In this document: piece by piece, positions 39,422 to 52,169 of the stretch
How the letters are laid out: the number at the start of each line of letters is the position of its first letter
Numbering within the stretch: the stretch's first letter is position 1
Source of the DNA: Euonymus europaeus
Taxonomy: Eukaryota; Streptophyta; Magnoliopsida; Celastrales; Celastraceae
Assembly (NCBI GenBank): GCA_963580455.1
Contig: OY756966.1
Coordinates: forward strand, 16,495,001 to 16,559,000
Length of the DNA: 64,000 nucleotides
Reading direction: 5' to 3'
The notes under the pieces: generated by a model
Database searches by the model: none
Seen by the model: only the letters and a program-made list of their open reading frames with translations
Told to the model about the DNA's origin: nothing
Translations under genes and position numbers: made by a program

Positions 39422-42400
39422 AAACACCAACTTTCTATGACAAATAGACAAAACCGTTAAAAGCTCCTCCATAGAGAGAGTTGAGCAACTTCGGACAATC
39501 AAAGTTGCTCGGGATATACTTTTTATTGTTCTTCTATGTCAAATTTTACGAGTATAAGCTTCCTACATTATTTCGATGCCAAAACACCAACTTTCTATGA
39601 CAAATAGATAAAATCGTTAAAAGCTCCACCATAGAAAGAGTTGAGAAATTCGGACTATCAAAATTGCTCGGGATAGACTTTTTATTGTACTTCTATGTCA
39701 AATTTTACGAGTATAAGTTTCCTACATTATTTCGATGCCAAAACACCAACTTTCTATGACAAATAGACAAAACCGTTAAAAACTCCTCCATAGAGAGAGT
39801 TGAGCAACTTCGGACAATCAAAGTTGCTCGGGATAGACTTTTTATTATTCTTCTATGTCAACTTTTACGAGTATAAGCTTCCTACATTATTTCGATGCCA
39901 AAACAACAACTTTCTATGACAAATGGACAAAACCGTTAAAAGCTCCTCCATAGAGAGAGTTGAGCAACTTCGGACAATCAAAGTTGCTCGGGATAGACTT
40001 TTTATTGTTCTTCTATGTAAAATTATACGAGTATAAGCTTCCTAAATTATTTCGATGCCAAAACACCAACTTTCTATGACAAATAGACAAAACCGTTAAA
40101 AGCTCCTCCATAGAGAGAGTTGAGCAACTACGGACTATCAAAGTTGCTCGGGATAGACTTTTAATGGTTCTTCTATGTCAAATTTAACGAGTATAAGCTT
40201 CCTACATTATTTCAATGCCAAAACACCAACTTTCTATGACAAATAGACAAAACCGTTAAAAGCTCCTCCATAGAGAGAGTTGAGCAACTTCGGACAATCA
40301 AAGTTGCTCGGGATAGACTTTTTATTATTTTTCTATGTCAACTTTTACGAGTATAAGCTTCCTACATTATTTTGATGCCAAAACACCAACTTTCTATGAC
40401 AAATGGACAAAACCGTTAAAAGCTCCTCAATAGGGAGAGTTGAGCAACTTCGGACAATCAAAGTTGCTCGGGATATACTTTTTATTGTTCTTCTATGTAA
40501 AATTATACGAGTATAAGCTTCCTAAATTATTTCGATGCCAAAACACCAACTTTCTATGACAAATAGACAAAACCGTTAAAAACTCCTCCATAGAGAGAGT
40601 TGAGCAACTTCGGACAATCAAAGTTGCTCGGGATAGACTTTTTATTATTCTTCTATGTCAACTTTTACGAGTATAAGCTTCCAACATTATTTCGATGCTA
40701 AAACACCAACTTTCCAGGACAACTGGACAAAACCGTTAAAAGCTCCTCCATAGAGAAAGTTGAGCAACTTCGAACTATCAAAATTGCTCGGGATAGACTT
40801 TTTATTGTTCTTCTATGTCAAATTTAACGAGTATAAGCTTCCTGCATTATTTCAATGCCAAAACACCAACTTTCTATGACAAATTGACAAAACCGTTAAA
40901 AGCTCCTCCATAGAGAGAGTTGAGCAACTACGGACTATCAAAGTTGCTCGGGATATACTTTTAATGGTTCTTCTATGTCAAATTTAACAAGTATAAGCTT
41001 CCTACATTATTTCAATGCTAAAACACCAACTTTCTATGACAAATAGACAAAACCGTTAAAAGCTCCTCCATAGAGAGAGTTGAGCAACTTCGGACAATCA
41101 AAGTTGCTCGGGATATACTTTTTATTGTTCTTCTATGTAAAATTATACGAGTATAAGCTTCCTAAATTATTTCGATGCCAAAACACCAACTTTCTATGAC
41201 AAATAGACAAAACCGTTAAAAGCTCCTCCATAGAGAGAGTTGAGCAACTACGGACTATCAAAGTTGCTCGGGATAGACTTTTAATGGTTCTTCTATGTCA
41301 AATTTAACGAGTATAAGCTTCCTACATTATTTCAATGCCAAAACACCAACTTTCTATGACAAATAGACAAAACGTTAAAAGCTCCTCCATAGAGAGAGTT
41401 GAGCAACTTCGGACAATCAAAGTTGCTCGGGATATACTTTTTATTGTTCTTCTATGTCAAATTTTACGAGTATAAGCTTCCTACATTATTTCGATGCCAA
41501 AACACCAACTTTCTATGACAAATAGATAAAATCGTTAAAAGCTCCACCATAGAAAGAGTTGAGCAACTTCGGACTATCAAAATTGCTCGGGATAGACTTT
41601 TTATTGTTCTTCTATGTCAAATTTTATGAGTATAAGCCTCCTACATTGTTCCAAAACACCAACTTTCTATGACAAATAGACAAAACCGTTAAAAGCTCCT
41701 CCATAGAGAGAGTTGAGCAACTTCGGACAATCAAAGTTGCTCGGGATATACTTTTTATTGTTCTTCTATGTCAAATTTTACGAGTATAAGCTTCCTACAT
41801 TATTTCGATGTCAAAACACCAACTTTCTATGACAAATAGATAAAATCATTAAAAGCTCCACCATAGAAAGAGTTGAGCAACTTCGGACTATCAAAATTGC
41901 TCGGGATAGACTTTTTATTGTTCTTCTATGTCAAATTTTACGAGTATAAGTTTCCTACATTATTTCGATGCCAAAACACCAACTTTCTATGACAAATAGA
42001 CAAAACCGTTAAAAACTCCTCCATAGAGAGAGTTGAGCAACTTCGGACAATCAAAGTTGCTCGGGATAGACTTTTTATTATTCTTCTATGTCAACTTTTA
42101 CGAGTATAAGCTTCCAACATTATTTCGATGCCAAAACACCAACTTTCCAGGACAACTGGACAAAACCGTTAAAAGCTCCTCCATAGAGAGAGTTGAGCAA
42201 CTTCGAACTATCAAAATTGCTCGGGATAGACGTTTTATTGTTCTTCTATGTCAAATTTAACGAGTATAAGCTTCCTGCATTATTTCAATGCCAAAACACC
42301 AACTTTCTATGACAAATTGACAAAACCGTTAAAAGCTCCTCCATAGAGAGAGTTGAGCAACTACGGACTATCAAAGTTGCTCGGGATAGACTTTTAATGG

Positions 42401-45400
42401 TTCTTCTATGTCAAATTTAACGAGTATAAGCTTCCTACATTATTTCAATGCTAAAACACCAACTTTCTATGACAAATAGACAAAACCGTTAAAAGCTCCT
42501 CCATAGAGAGAGTTGAGCAACTTCGGACAATCAAAGTTGCTCGGGATAGACTTTTTATTGTTCTTCTATGTAAAATTATACGAGTATAAGCTTCCTAAAT
42601 TATTTCGATGCCAAAACACCAACTTTCTATGACAAATAGACAAAACCGTTAAAAGCTCCTCCATAGAGAGAGTTGAGCAACTACGGACTATCAAAGTTGC
42701 TCGGGATAGACTTTTAATGGTTCTTCTATGTCAAATTTAACGAGTATAAGCTTCCTACATTATTTCAATGCCAAAACACCAACTTTCTATGACAAATAGA
42801 CAAAACCGTTAAAAGCTCCTCCATAGAGAGAGTTGAGCAACTTCGGACAATCAAAGTTGCTCGGGATATACTTTTTATTGTTCTTCTATGTCAAATTTTA
42901 CGATTATAAGCTTCCTACATTATTTCGATGCCAAAACACCAACTTTCTATGACAAATAGATAAAATCGTTAAAAGCTCCACCATAGAAAGAGTTGAGCAA
43001 CTTCGGACTATCAAAATTGCTCGGGATAGACTTTTTATTGTTCTTCTATGTCAAATTTTATGAGTATAAGCCTCCTACATTGTTCCAAAACACTAACTTT
43101 CTATGACAAATAGACAAAACCGTTAAAAGCTCCTCCATAGAGAGAGTTGAGCAACTACGGACTATCAAAGTTGCTCGGGATAGACTTTTAATGGTTCTTC
43201 TATGTCAAATTTAACGAGTATAAGCTTCCTACATTATTTCAATGCCAAAACATCAACTTTCTATGACAAATAGACAAAACCGTTAAAATCTCCTCCATAG
43301 AGAGAGTTGAGCAACTTCGGACTATCAAAATTGCTCGGGATAGACTTTTTATTGTTCTTCTATGTCAAATTTTACGAGTATAAGTTTCCTACATTATTTC
43401 GATGCCAAAACACCAACTTTCTATGACAAATAGACAAAACCGTTAAAAACTCCTCCATAGAGAGAGTTGAGCAACTTCAGACAATCAAAGTTGCTCGGGA
43501 TAGACTTTTTATTATTCTTCTATGTCAACTTTTACGAGTATAAGCTTCCAACATTATTTCGATGCCAAAACACCAACTTTCCAGGACAACTGGACAAAAC
43601 CGTTAAAAGCTCCTCCATAGAGAGAGTTGAGCAACTTCGAACTATCAAAATTGCTCGGGATAGACTTTTTATTGTTCTTCTATGTCAAATTTAACGAGTA
43701 TAAGCTTCCTGCATTATTTCAATGCCAAAACACCAACTTTCTATGACAAATTGACAAAACCGTTAAAAGCTCCTCCATAGAGAGAGTTGAGCAACTACGG
43801 ACTATCAAAGTTGCTCGGGATAGACTTTTAATGGTTCTTCTATGTCAAATTTATTGAGTATAAGCTTCCTACATTATTTCAATGCTAAAACACCAACTTT
43901 CTATGACAAATAGACAAAACCGTTAAAAGCTCCTCCATAGAGAGAGTTGAGCAACTTCGGACAATCAAAGTTGCTCGGGATATACTTTTTATTGTTCTTC
44001 TATGTAAAATTATACGAGTATAAGCTTCCTAAATTATTTCGATGCCAAAACACCAACTTTCTATGACAAATAGACAAAACCGTTAAAAGCTCCTCCATAG
44101 AGAGAGTTGAGCAACTACGGACTATCAAAGTTGCTCGGGATAGACTTTTAATGGTTCTTCTATGTCAAATTTAACGAGTATAAGCTTCCTACATTATTTC
44201 AATGCCAAAACACCAACTTTCTATGACAAATAGACAAAACCGTTAAAAGCTCCTCCATAGAGAGAGTTGAGCAACTTCGGACAATCAAAGTTGCTCGGGA
44301 TACACTTTTTATTATTCTTCTATGTCAACTTTTACGAGTATAAGCTTCCTACATTATTTCGATGCCAAAACACCAACTTTCTATGACAAATAGACAAAAC
44401 CGTTAAAAGCTCCTCCATAGAGAGAGTTGAGCAACTACGGACTATCAAAGTTGCTCGGGATAGACTTTTAATGGTTCTTCTATGTCAAATTTAACGAGTA
44501 TAAGCTTCCTACATTATTTCAATGCCAAAACACCAACTTTCTATGACAAATAGACAAAACCGTTAAAAGCTCCTCCATAGAGAGAGTTGAGCAACTTCGG
44601 ACAATCAAAGTTGCTCGGGATATACTTTTTATTGTTCTTCTATATTAAATTTTACGAGTATAAGCTTCCTACATTATTTCGATGCCAAAACACCAACTTT
44701 CTATGACAAATAGATAAAATCGTTAAAAGCTCCACCATAGAAAGAGTTGAGCAACTTCGGACTATCAAAATTGCTCGAGGTAGACTTTTTATTGTTCTTC
44801 TATGTCAAATTTTATGAGTATAAGCCTCCTACATTGTTCCAAAACACCAACTTTCTATGACAAATAGACAAAACCGTTAAAAGCTCCTCCATAGAGAGAG
44901 TTGAGCAACTACGGACTATCAAAGTTGCTCGGGATAGACTTTTAGTGGTTCTTCTATGTCAAATTTAACGAGTATAAGCTTCCTACATTATTTCCATGCC
45001 AAAACACCAACTTTCTATGACAAATAGACAAAACCGTTAAAAGCTCCTCCATAGAGAGAGTTGAGCAACTTCGGACTATCAAAATTGCTCGGGATAGACT
45101 TTTTATTGTTCTTCTATGTCAAATTTTACGAGTATAAGTTTCCTACATTATTTCGATGCCAAAACACCAACTTTCTATGACAAATAGACAAAACCGTTAA
45201 AAACTCCTCCATAGAGAGAGTTGAGCAACTTCGGACAATCAAAGTTGCTCGGGATAGACTTTTTATTATTCTTCTATGTCAACTTTTACGAGTATAAGCT
45301 TCCAACATTATTTCGATGCCAAAACACCAACTTTCCAGGACAACTGGACAAAACCGTTAAAAGCTCCTCCATAGAGAGAGTTGAGCAACTTCGAACTATC

Positions 45401-48400
45401 AAAATTGCTCGGGATAGACTTTTTATTGTTCTTCTATGTCAAATTTAACGAGTATAAGCTTCCTGCATTATTTCAATGCCAAAACACCAACTTTCTATGA
45501 CAAATTGACAAAACCGTTAAAAGCTCCTCCATAGAGAGAGTTGAGCAACTACGGACTATCAAAGTTGCTCGGGATAGACTTTTAATGGTTCTTCTATGTC
45601 AAATTTATTGAGTATAGGCTTCCTACATTATTTCAATGCTAAAACACCAACTTTCTATGACAAATAGACAAAACCGTTAAAAGCTCCTCCATAGAGAGAG
45701 TTGAGCAACTTCGGACAATCAAAGTTGCTCGGGATATACTTTTTATTGTTCTTCTATGTAAATTTATACGAGTATAAGCTTCCTAAATTATTTCGATGCC
45801 AAAACACCAACTTTCTATGACAAATAGACAAAACCGTTAAAAGCTCCTCCATAGAGAGAGTTGAGCAACTACGGACTATCAAAGTTGCTCGGGATAGACT
45901 TTTAATGGTTCTTCTATGTCAAATTTAACGAGTATAAGCTTCCTACATTATTTCAATGCCAAAACACCAACTTTCTATGACAAATAGACAAAACCGTTAA
46001 AAGCTCCTCCATAGAGAGAGTTGAGCAACTTCGGACAATCAAAGTTGCTCGGGATATACTTTTTATTGTTCTTCTATGTCAAATTTTACGAGTATAAGCT
46101 TCCTACATTATTTCGATGCCAAAACACCAACTTTCTATGACAAATAGATAAAATCGTTAAAAGCTCCACCATAGATAGAGTTGAGCAACTTCGGACTATC
46201 AAAATTGCTCGGGATAGACTTTTTATTGTACTTCTATGTCAAATTTTACGAGTATATGTTTCCTACATTATTTCGATGCCAAAACACCAACTTTCTATGA
46301 CAAATAGACAAAACCGTTAAAAACTCCTCCATAGAGAGAGTTGAGCAACTTCGGACAATCAAAGTTGCTCGGGATAGACTTTTTATTATTCTTCTATGTC
46401 GACTTTTACGAGTATAAGCTTCCTACATTATTTCGATGCCAAAACACCAACTTTCTATGACAAATGGACAAAACCGTTAAAAGCTCCTCCATAGAGAGAG
46501 TTGAGCAACTTCGGACAATCAAAGTTGCTCGGGATAGACTTTTTATTGTTCTTCTATGTAAAATTATACGAGTATAAGCTTCCTAAATTATTTCGATGCC
46601 AAAACACCAACTTTCTATGACAAATAGACAAAACCGTTAAAAGCTCCTCCATAGAGAGAGTTGAGCAACTACGGACTATCAAAGTTGCTCGGGATAGACT
46701 TTTAATGGTTCTTCTATGTCAAATTTAACGAGTATAAGCTTCCTACATTATTTCAATGCCAAAACACCAACTTTCTATGACAAATAGACAAAACCGTGAA
46801 AAGCTCCTCCATAGAGAGAGTTGAGCAACTTCGGACAATCAAAGTTGCTCGGGATATAATTTTTGTTGTTCTTCTATGTCAACTTTTACGAGTATAAGCT
46901 TCCTACATTATTTCGATGCCAAAACACCAACTTTCTATGACAAATAAATAAAATCGTTAACAGCTCCACCATAGAAAGAGTTGAGCAACTTCGGACTATC
47001 AAAATTGCTCGGGATAGACTTTTTATTGCTCTTCTATGTCAAATTTTATGACTATAAGCTTCCTACATTATTTCGATGCCAAAACACTAACTTTCTATGA
47101 CAAATAGACAAAACCGTTAAAAGCTCCTCCATAGAGAGAGTTGAGCAACTTCGGACAATCAAAGTTGCTCGGAATATACTTTTTATTGTTCTTCTATGTC
47201 AAATTTTACGAGTATAAGCTTCCTACATTATTTCGATGCCAAAACACCAACTTTCTATGACAAATAGATAAAATCGTTAAAAGCTCCATCATAGAAAGAG
47301 TTGAGCAACTTCGGACTATCAAAATTACTCGGGATAGACTTTTTATTGTTCTTCTATGTCAAATTTTACGAGTATATGTTTCCTACATTATTTTGATGCC
47401 AAAACACCAACTTTCTATGACAAATAGACAAAACCGTTAAAAACTCCTCCATAGAGAGAGTTGAGCAACTTCGGACAATCAAAATTGCTCGGGATAGACT
47501 TTTTATTATTCTTCTATGTCAACTTTTATGAGTATAAGCTTCCTACATTATTTCGATGCCAAAACACCAACTTTCCAGGACAACTGGAAAAAACCGTTAA
47601 AAGCTCCTCCATAGAGAGAGTTGAGCAACTTCGAACTATCAAAATTGCACGAGATAGACTTTTTATTGTTCTTCTATGTCAAATTTAACGAGTATAAGCT
47701 TCCTGCATTATTTCAATGCCAAAACACCAACTTTCTATGACAAATAGACAAAACCGTTAAAAGCTCCTCCATAGAGGGAGTTGAGCAACTTCGGACTATC
47801 AAAGTTGCTCGGGATAGACTTTTTGTTGTTCTTCTATGTCAACTTTTACGAGTATAAGCTTCCTACATTATTTCGATGGCAAAACACCAACTTTCTATGA
47901 CAAATAAATAAAATCGTTAACAGCTCCACCATAGAAAGAGTTGAGCAACTTCGGACTATCAAAATTGCTCGGGATAGACTTTTTATTGTACTTCTATGTC
48001 AAATTTTACGAGTATAAGTTTCCTACATTATTTCGATGCCAAAACAACAACTTTCTATGACAAATAGACAAAACCGTTAAAAACTCCTCCATAGAGAGAG
48101 TTGAGCAACTTCGGACAATCAAAGTTGCTCGGGATAGACTTTTTTTATTCTTCTATGTCAACTTTTACGAGTATAAGCTTCCTACATTATTTCGATGCCA
48201 AAACACCAACTTTCCAGGACAACTGGACAAAACCGTTAAAAGCTCCTCCATAGAGAGAGTTGAGCAACTTCGGACAATCAAAGTTGCTCGGGATAGACTT
48301 TTTATTGTTCTTCTATGTAAAATTATACGAGTATAAGCTTCCTAAATTATTTCGATGCCAAAACACCAACTTTCTATGTCAAATAGACAAAACCGTTAAA

Positions 48401-50503
48401 AGCTCCTCCATAGAGAGAGTTGAGCAACTACGGACTATCAAAGTTGCTCGGGATAGACTTTTAATGGTTCTTCTATGTCAAATTTATTGAGTATAGGCTT
48501 CCTACATTATTTCAATGCTAAAACACCAACTTTCTATGACAAATAGACAAAACCGTTAAAAGCTCCTCCATAGAGAGAGTTGAGCAACTTCGGACAATCA
48601 AAGTTGCTCGGGATATACTTTTTATTGTTCTTCTATGTAAAATTATACGAGTATAAGCTTCCTAAATTATTTCGATGCCAAAACACCAACTTTCTATGAC
48701 AAATAGACAAAACCGTTAAAAGCTCCTCCATAGAGAGAGTTGAGCAACTACGGACTATCAAAGTTGCTCGGGATAGACTTTTAATGGTTCTTCTATGTCA
48801 AATTTAACGAGTATAAGCTTCCTACATTATTTCAATGCCAAAACACCAACTTTCTATGACAAATAGACAAAACCGTTAAAAGCTCCTCCATAGAGAGAGT
48901 TGAGCAACTTCGGACAATCAAAGTTGCTCGGGATATACTTTTTATTGTTCTTCTATGTCAAATTTTACGAGTATAAGCTTCCTTCATTATTTCGATGCCA
49001 AAACACCAACTTTCTATGACAAATAGATAAAATCGTTAACATCTCCACCATAGAAAGAGTGGAGCAACTTCGGACTATCAAAATTGCTCGTGATAGACTT
49101 TTTATTGTTCTTCTATGTCAAATTTTACGACTATAAGCTTCCTACATTATTTCGATGCCAAAACACCAACTTTCTATGACAAATAGACAAAACCGTTAAA
49201 AGCTCCTCCATAGAGAGAGTTGAGCAACTACGGACTATCAAAGTTGCTCGGGATAGACTTTTAATTGTTCTTCTATGTCAAATTTAACTAGTATAAGCTT
49301 CCTACATTATTTCAATGCCAAAACACCAACTTTCTATGACAAATAGATAAAATCGTTAAAAGCTCCACCATAGAAAGAGTTGAGCAACTTCGGACTATCA
49401 AAATTCCTCGGGATAGACTTTTTATTGTTCTTCTATGTCAACTTTTACGAGTATAAGATTCCTACATTATTTCGATGCCAAAACACCAACTTTCCAGGAC
49501 AAATGGACAAAACCGTTAAAAGCTCCTCCATAGAGAGAGTTGAGCAACTTCGAACTATCAAAATTGCTCGGGATAGACTTTTTATTGTTCTTCTATGTCA
49601 AATTTAACGAGTATAAGCTTCCTGCATTATTTCAATGCCAAAACACCAACTTTCTATGACAAATAGACAAAACCGTTAAAAGTTCCTCCATAGAGGGAGT
49701 TGAGCAACTTCGGACTATCAAAGTTGCTCGGGATAGACTTTTTGTTGTTCTTCTATGTCAACTTTTACGAGTATAAGCTTCCTACATTATTTCGATGCCA
49801 AAACACCAACTTTCTTTGACAAATGGACAAAACCGTTAAAAGCTCCTCCATAGAGAGAGTTGAGCAACTACGGACTATCAAAGTTGCTCGGGATAGACTT
49901 TTAATGGTTCTTCTATGTCAAATTTAACGAGTATAAGCTTCCTACATTATTTCAATGCCAAAACACCAACTTTCTATGACAAATAGACAAAACCGTTAAA
50001 AACTCCTCCATAGAGAGAGTTGAGAAACTTCGAACTATCAAAGTTGCTCGGGATAGACTTTTTGTTGTTCTTCTATGTCAACTTTTACGAGTATAAGCTT
50101 CCTACATTATTTCGATGCCAAAACAACAACTTTCCTGGACAACTGGACAAAACCGTTAAAAGCTCCTCCATAGAGAGAGTTGAGCAACTTCGAACTATCA
50201 AAATTGCTCGGGATAGACTTTTTATTGTTCTTCTATGTAAAATTATACGAGTATAAGCTTCCTAAATTATTTCGATGCCAAAACACCAACTTTTTATGAC
50301 AAATGGACAAAACCGTTAAAAGCTCCTCCATAGAGAGAGTCGAGCAACTTCGGACTATCAAAGGTGCTCGGGATAGACTTTTTATTGTTCTTCTATGTCA
50401 AATTTTACGAGTATATGCTTCCTACGTTATTTCGATGCCAAAACACAAACTTTCTATGACAAATAGACAAAACCGTTAAAAGCTCCTCCATAGAGAGAGT
50501 TGA
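39422..50503 (+). repeat. Satellite segment with a recurring variant cassette at irregular spacing
   Basis: A cassette marked by CCTGCATTATT, AAATTGACAAAACC, AATGCTAAAACACC and TAAAATTATACG recurs. The AATGCTAAAACACC marker lies near 41014, 42448, 43881, 45635 and 48514, after 35254 and 39095 upstream. Spacings are about 3841, 1919, 1434, 1433, 1754 and 2879 bp, so unit length varies by whole monomers. 154-bp monomers lie near 41650, 43083 and 44838. The segment ends at the insertion. Confidence 0.8.
50499..50503 (+). repeat. Target-site duplication, left copy (GTTGA)
   Basis: GTTGA directly precedes the TG of the 5' LTR and is repeated directly after the CA of the 3' LTR. Five base pairs is the usual size for Ty3/gypsy integration. 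Confidence 0.96.
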
Positions 50504-50512
50504 TGATAAGTG

Positions 50513-50530
50513 TCAGAATAAACATTCTGA
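50513..50530 (+). other. Hairpin near the start of the 5' LTR
   Basis: TCAGAAT-AAAC-ATTCTGA is a perfect 7-bp stem with a 4-nt loop beginning 10 nt inside the LTR. An identical copy sits at 60784-60801 in the 3' LTR. It could be an integrase or promoter element; the function is unknown. Confidence 0.6.
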
Positions 50531-51008
50531 AAGTAATAAATACTACCAAAGCAATGCCAAGAAATTGTGCTTAAAAGCTGAATTTTCAAGATTATTGTAC
50601 TTAAGATCTTCTTGGATGTTTTGCAGGTTAAGAGCTAGTAAGAGCTGTCGGAATGAGATTTGATCTTCAGAAAATGTTTAGAGGACACTTCAAGCTTTTC
50701 AGGAAGTATTGGTTCACAGAAATCGGAGTTCATTTGGGCCTCTAAAGGTTGCCTTGAAGTCAAGTTTGGAAGTTATATCCGAAGCAGAATTTCTGTTTGC
50801 AGACCAGACCTTTGGAAGCCCATAACTTGAGCGTCTGATGTCCAAATTGAGTGATTCAAAAGCCCATAATTATCTACACATTTGTATCTACAATATTGAT
50901 GAAGGGTTTGAGTTCATAATAGGCTTCGTTTAGGCCCAGAATGTAGTTACAAGATTGGTTTGTAATTGGATGTTGATGTCATTGATGATACCATTTCCAT
51001 TCAAAGAG

Positions 51009-51048
51009 TGGACAATCCACCACACGAATTTGATGGACAATCCACCAC
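51009..51048 (+). promoter_or_regulatory. Duplicated 15-bp motif upstream of the TATA box (5' LTR)
   Basis: TGGACAATCCACCAC occurs at 51009-51023 and again at 51034-51048, about 45-80 bp upstream of the TATA box. A close direct repeat there is a candidate activator-binding pair; no factor can be named. Confidence 0.55.
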
Positions 51049-51090
51049 CAAAAGATGGCACTAACTCCTCCACTATGTGCTCATTTTCTC

Positions 51091-51098
51091 TATAAATA
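51091..51098 (+). promoter_or_regulatory. TATA box of the 5' LTR promoter
   Basis: TATAAATA sits in CTCTATAAATAGAG, about 590 bp into the LTR and followed by purine-rich sequence. Transcription would be expected to start about 25-35 bp downstream, near 51120-51130. The start site itself is inferred. Confidence 0.8.
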
Positions 51099-52040
51099 GA
51101 GAGGAGTAGGAGCTAGGAAGAAAAGGAGCTTGGAGACAAGAAGGAAAGAAGGAGAAGGATTGGAAGCAAAAAGAGGAGAAGGAAAAGAAGAAAACAAGGC
51201 TTGTATTTGTAATTATGTTTTTATGTTTCATGTTTTATTTGGTTATGTGTAACTAAACTCTTGTTAGCTAGGGCTTGTCTTGAAGCCCTAAGCATGCTTT
51301 CAATTTTATAAGTTGTGTGGATTTCAATTTCTACAAGCATGATGATTTTGATTTTTCCATGTTATGTGGGTTCTAATATTGTGTTTCTTTGAGTAGCTAA
51401 CTTTGAAGCATGTATTAGAATTAATTGTTGTAGAACATGGTCAATTGCCTTGTTGAATATGTTCTTTCTTGCAACATATAATTCAGTTGAAAATGAATTA
51501 TGAAAAATCAATTCTTGAATACCTAAGTACAAATACCATGTATTAGGATTCTTGTGACATTCATATTCTCTTTGCTCTTATTGGATTCTTGATTGTTGAT
51601 TGATGCAAATGCCATGCTAGATGTCAATTAAGAATACACGTAATGAGGTAGACGCCATACACTTTACATGCAATTAAGAGAGAATCATACAACTTGAGTT
51701 TGGCCATAACCTTGTTGTGAATGTTGTCATCATATGCTTGTTTAAATTGTTAGTCTATTATTTCTTATAAATTGTTTGAATGTTTTGTGGTGGATAGTGA
51801 GTCTTAGCTATTGTTTTCATTAATATCAATTCTCATTCTTGTTCTTAACGTCAATTTCTTTGTCTTAATTTTTATCTATTGCAGGACTTAACCCCCCTTG
51901 TATCAATTATATTCAAGTGTAAGATTGTATATCTATTAGCATCACTCCTTGTGGGATCGACTCTTACTTGTTCACTATATATATATTAATTGTACATTTG
52001 TAAGGTTAATTAAAATTGTTACTAACGACATAACAATTTT

Positions 52041-52058
52041 TGGCGCCGTTGCCGGGGA
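52041..52058 (+). other. Primer-binding site, tRNA-Asp
   Basis: TGGCGCCGTTGCCGGGGA begins 5 nt after the 5' LTR end. From memory it is the complement of the last 18 nt of plant tRNA-Asp(GUC) including CCA, the primer described for Athila elements. It primes minus-strand DNA synthesis. Confidence 0.93.
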
Positions 52059-52169
52059 TGTGATTATCTAATATAGTGTCATCTAACTCTTGTATATAAT
52101 TTATTTATTTATTTTTGTTGTTAGCATCTCCTACATGGAAGGTTTTACATTATATGTCATTATTTAACG

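Larger units (their letters stand above)
1..50503 (+). repeat. 160-bp satellite array, left part (about 316 tandem monomers)
   Basis: The whole stretch is a head-to-tail tandem repeat with a 160-bp period; monomer starts (CCGTTAAAAG or variants) fall at 1, 161, 321, 481 and onward. Every monomer I inspected is in the same orientation. Most contain one HindIII site (in GTATAAGCTTCC) and the pair GAGCAACTT / AAGTTGCTC. Neighbours differ by substitutions that occur in linked sets, so distinct monomer classes exist, for example ACTACGG with TTTTAATNG and CAATGCC, or CTTCGAAC with AAAATTGCTC. A 154-bp form with a 6-bp deletion recurs. The base composition is AT-rich. A nucleosome-length monomer in an array of more than 50 kb is typical of plant centromeric or pericentromeric satellites; that location is inferred. 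I do not recognise the family. No gene is supported inside. Confidence 0.97.
50504..52035 (+). repeat. 5' long terminal repeat (1532 bp)
   Basis: It starts TGATAAGTGTCAG and ends CGACATAACA. The boundaries are set by where it stops matching the 3' copy. It contains a duplicated TGGACAATCCACCAC motif, a TATA box at 51091 and a 7-bp-stem hairpin close to its start. U3 probably runs to about 51120; R and U5 fill the rest. Differences from the 3' LTR include six substitutions in U3, an altered AAGGAAAGAAGG (AAGGATCTTGG in the 3' copy), TTAGCTAGGG (TTACTAAGGG) and GTGGGATCGA (GTGCGATCGA). Confidence 0.96.

Noticed and set aside
2908..50256. Repeated 60-78 aa plus-strand open frames in the satellite (also 62307-62543), starting mostly MSNFG or MFFYV
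   Set aside because: They span about one and a half monomers. Because 160 is not a multiple of 3, the frame changes in each monomer. They appear only where a variant such as CCAGGA removes the TGA in CTATGACAA. No coding signal independent of the repeat is visible.
1..50503. CRISPR-like or bacterial repeat array
   Set aside because: The repeats are contiguous 160-bp units with no unique spacers, and the context is a plant retroelement and satellite.
1..50503. CENP-B-box-like motif in the monomer
   Set aside because: I looked for the TTCG....CGGGA pattern. TTCGGACTATC and GCTCGGGATAG contain fragments, but the spacing and core do not fit.
52041..52058. tRNA gene fragment
   Set aside because: Only the complement of the tRNA 3' end is present, directly after the LTR: it is the primer-binding site.
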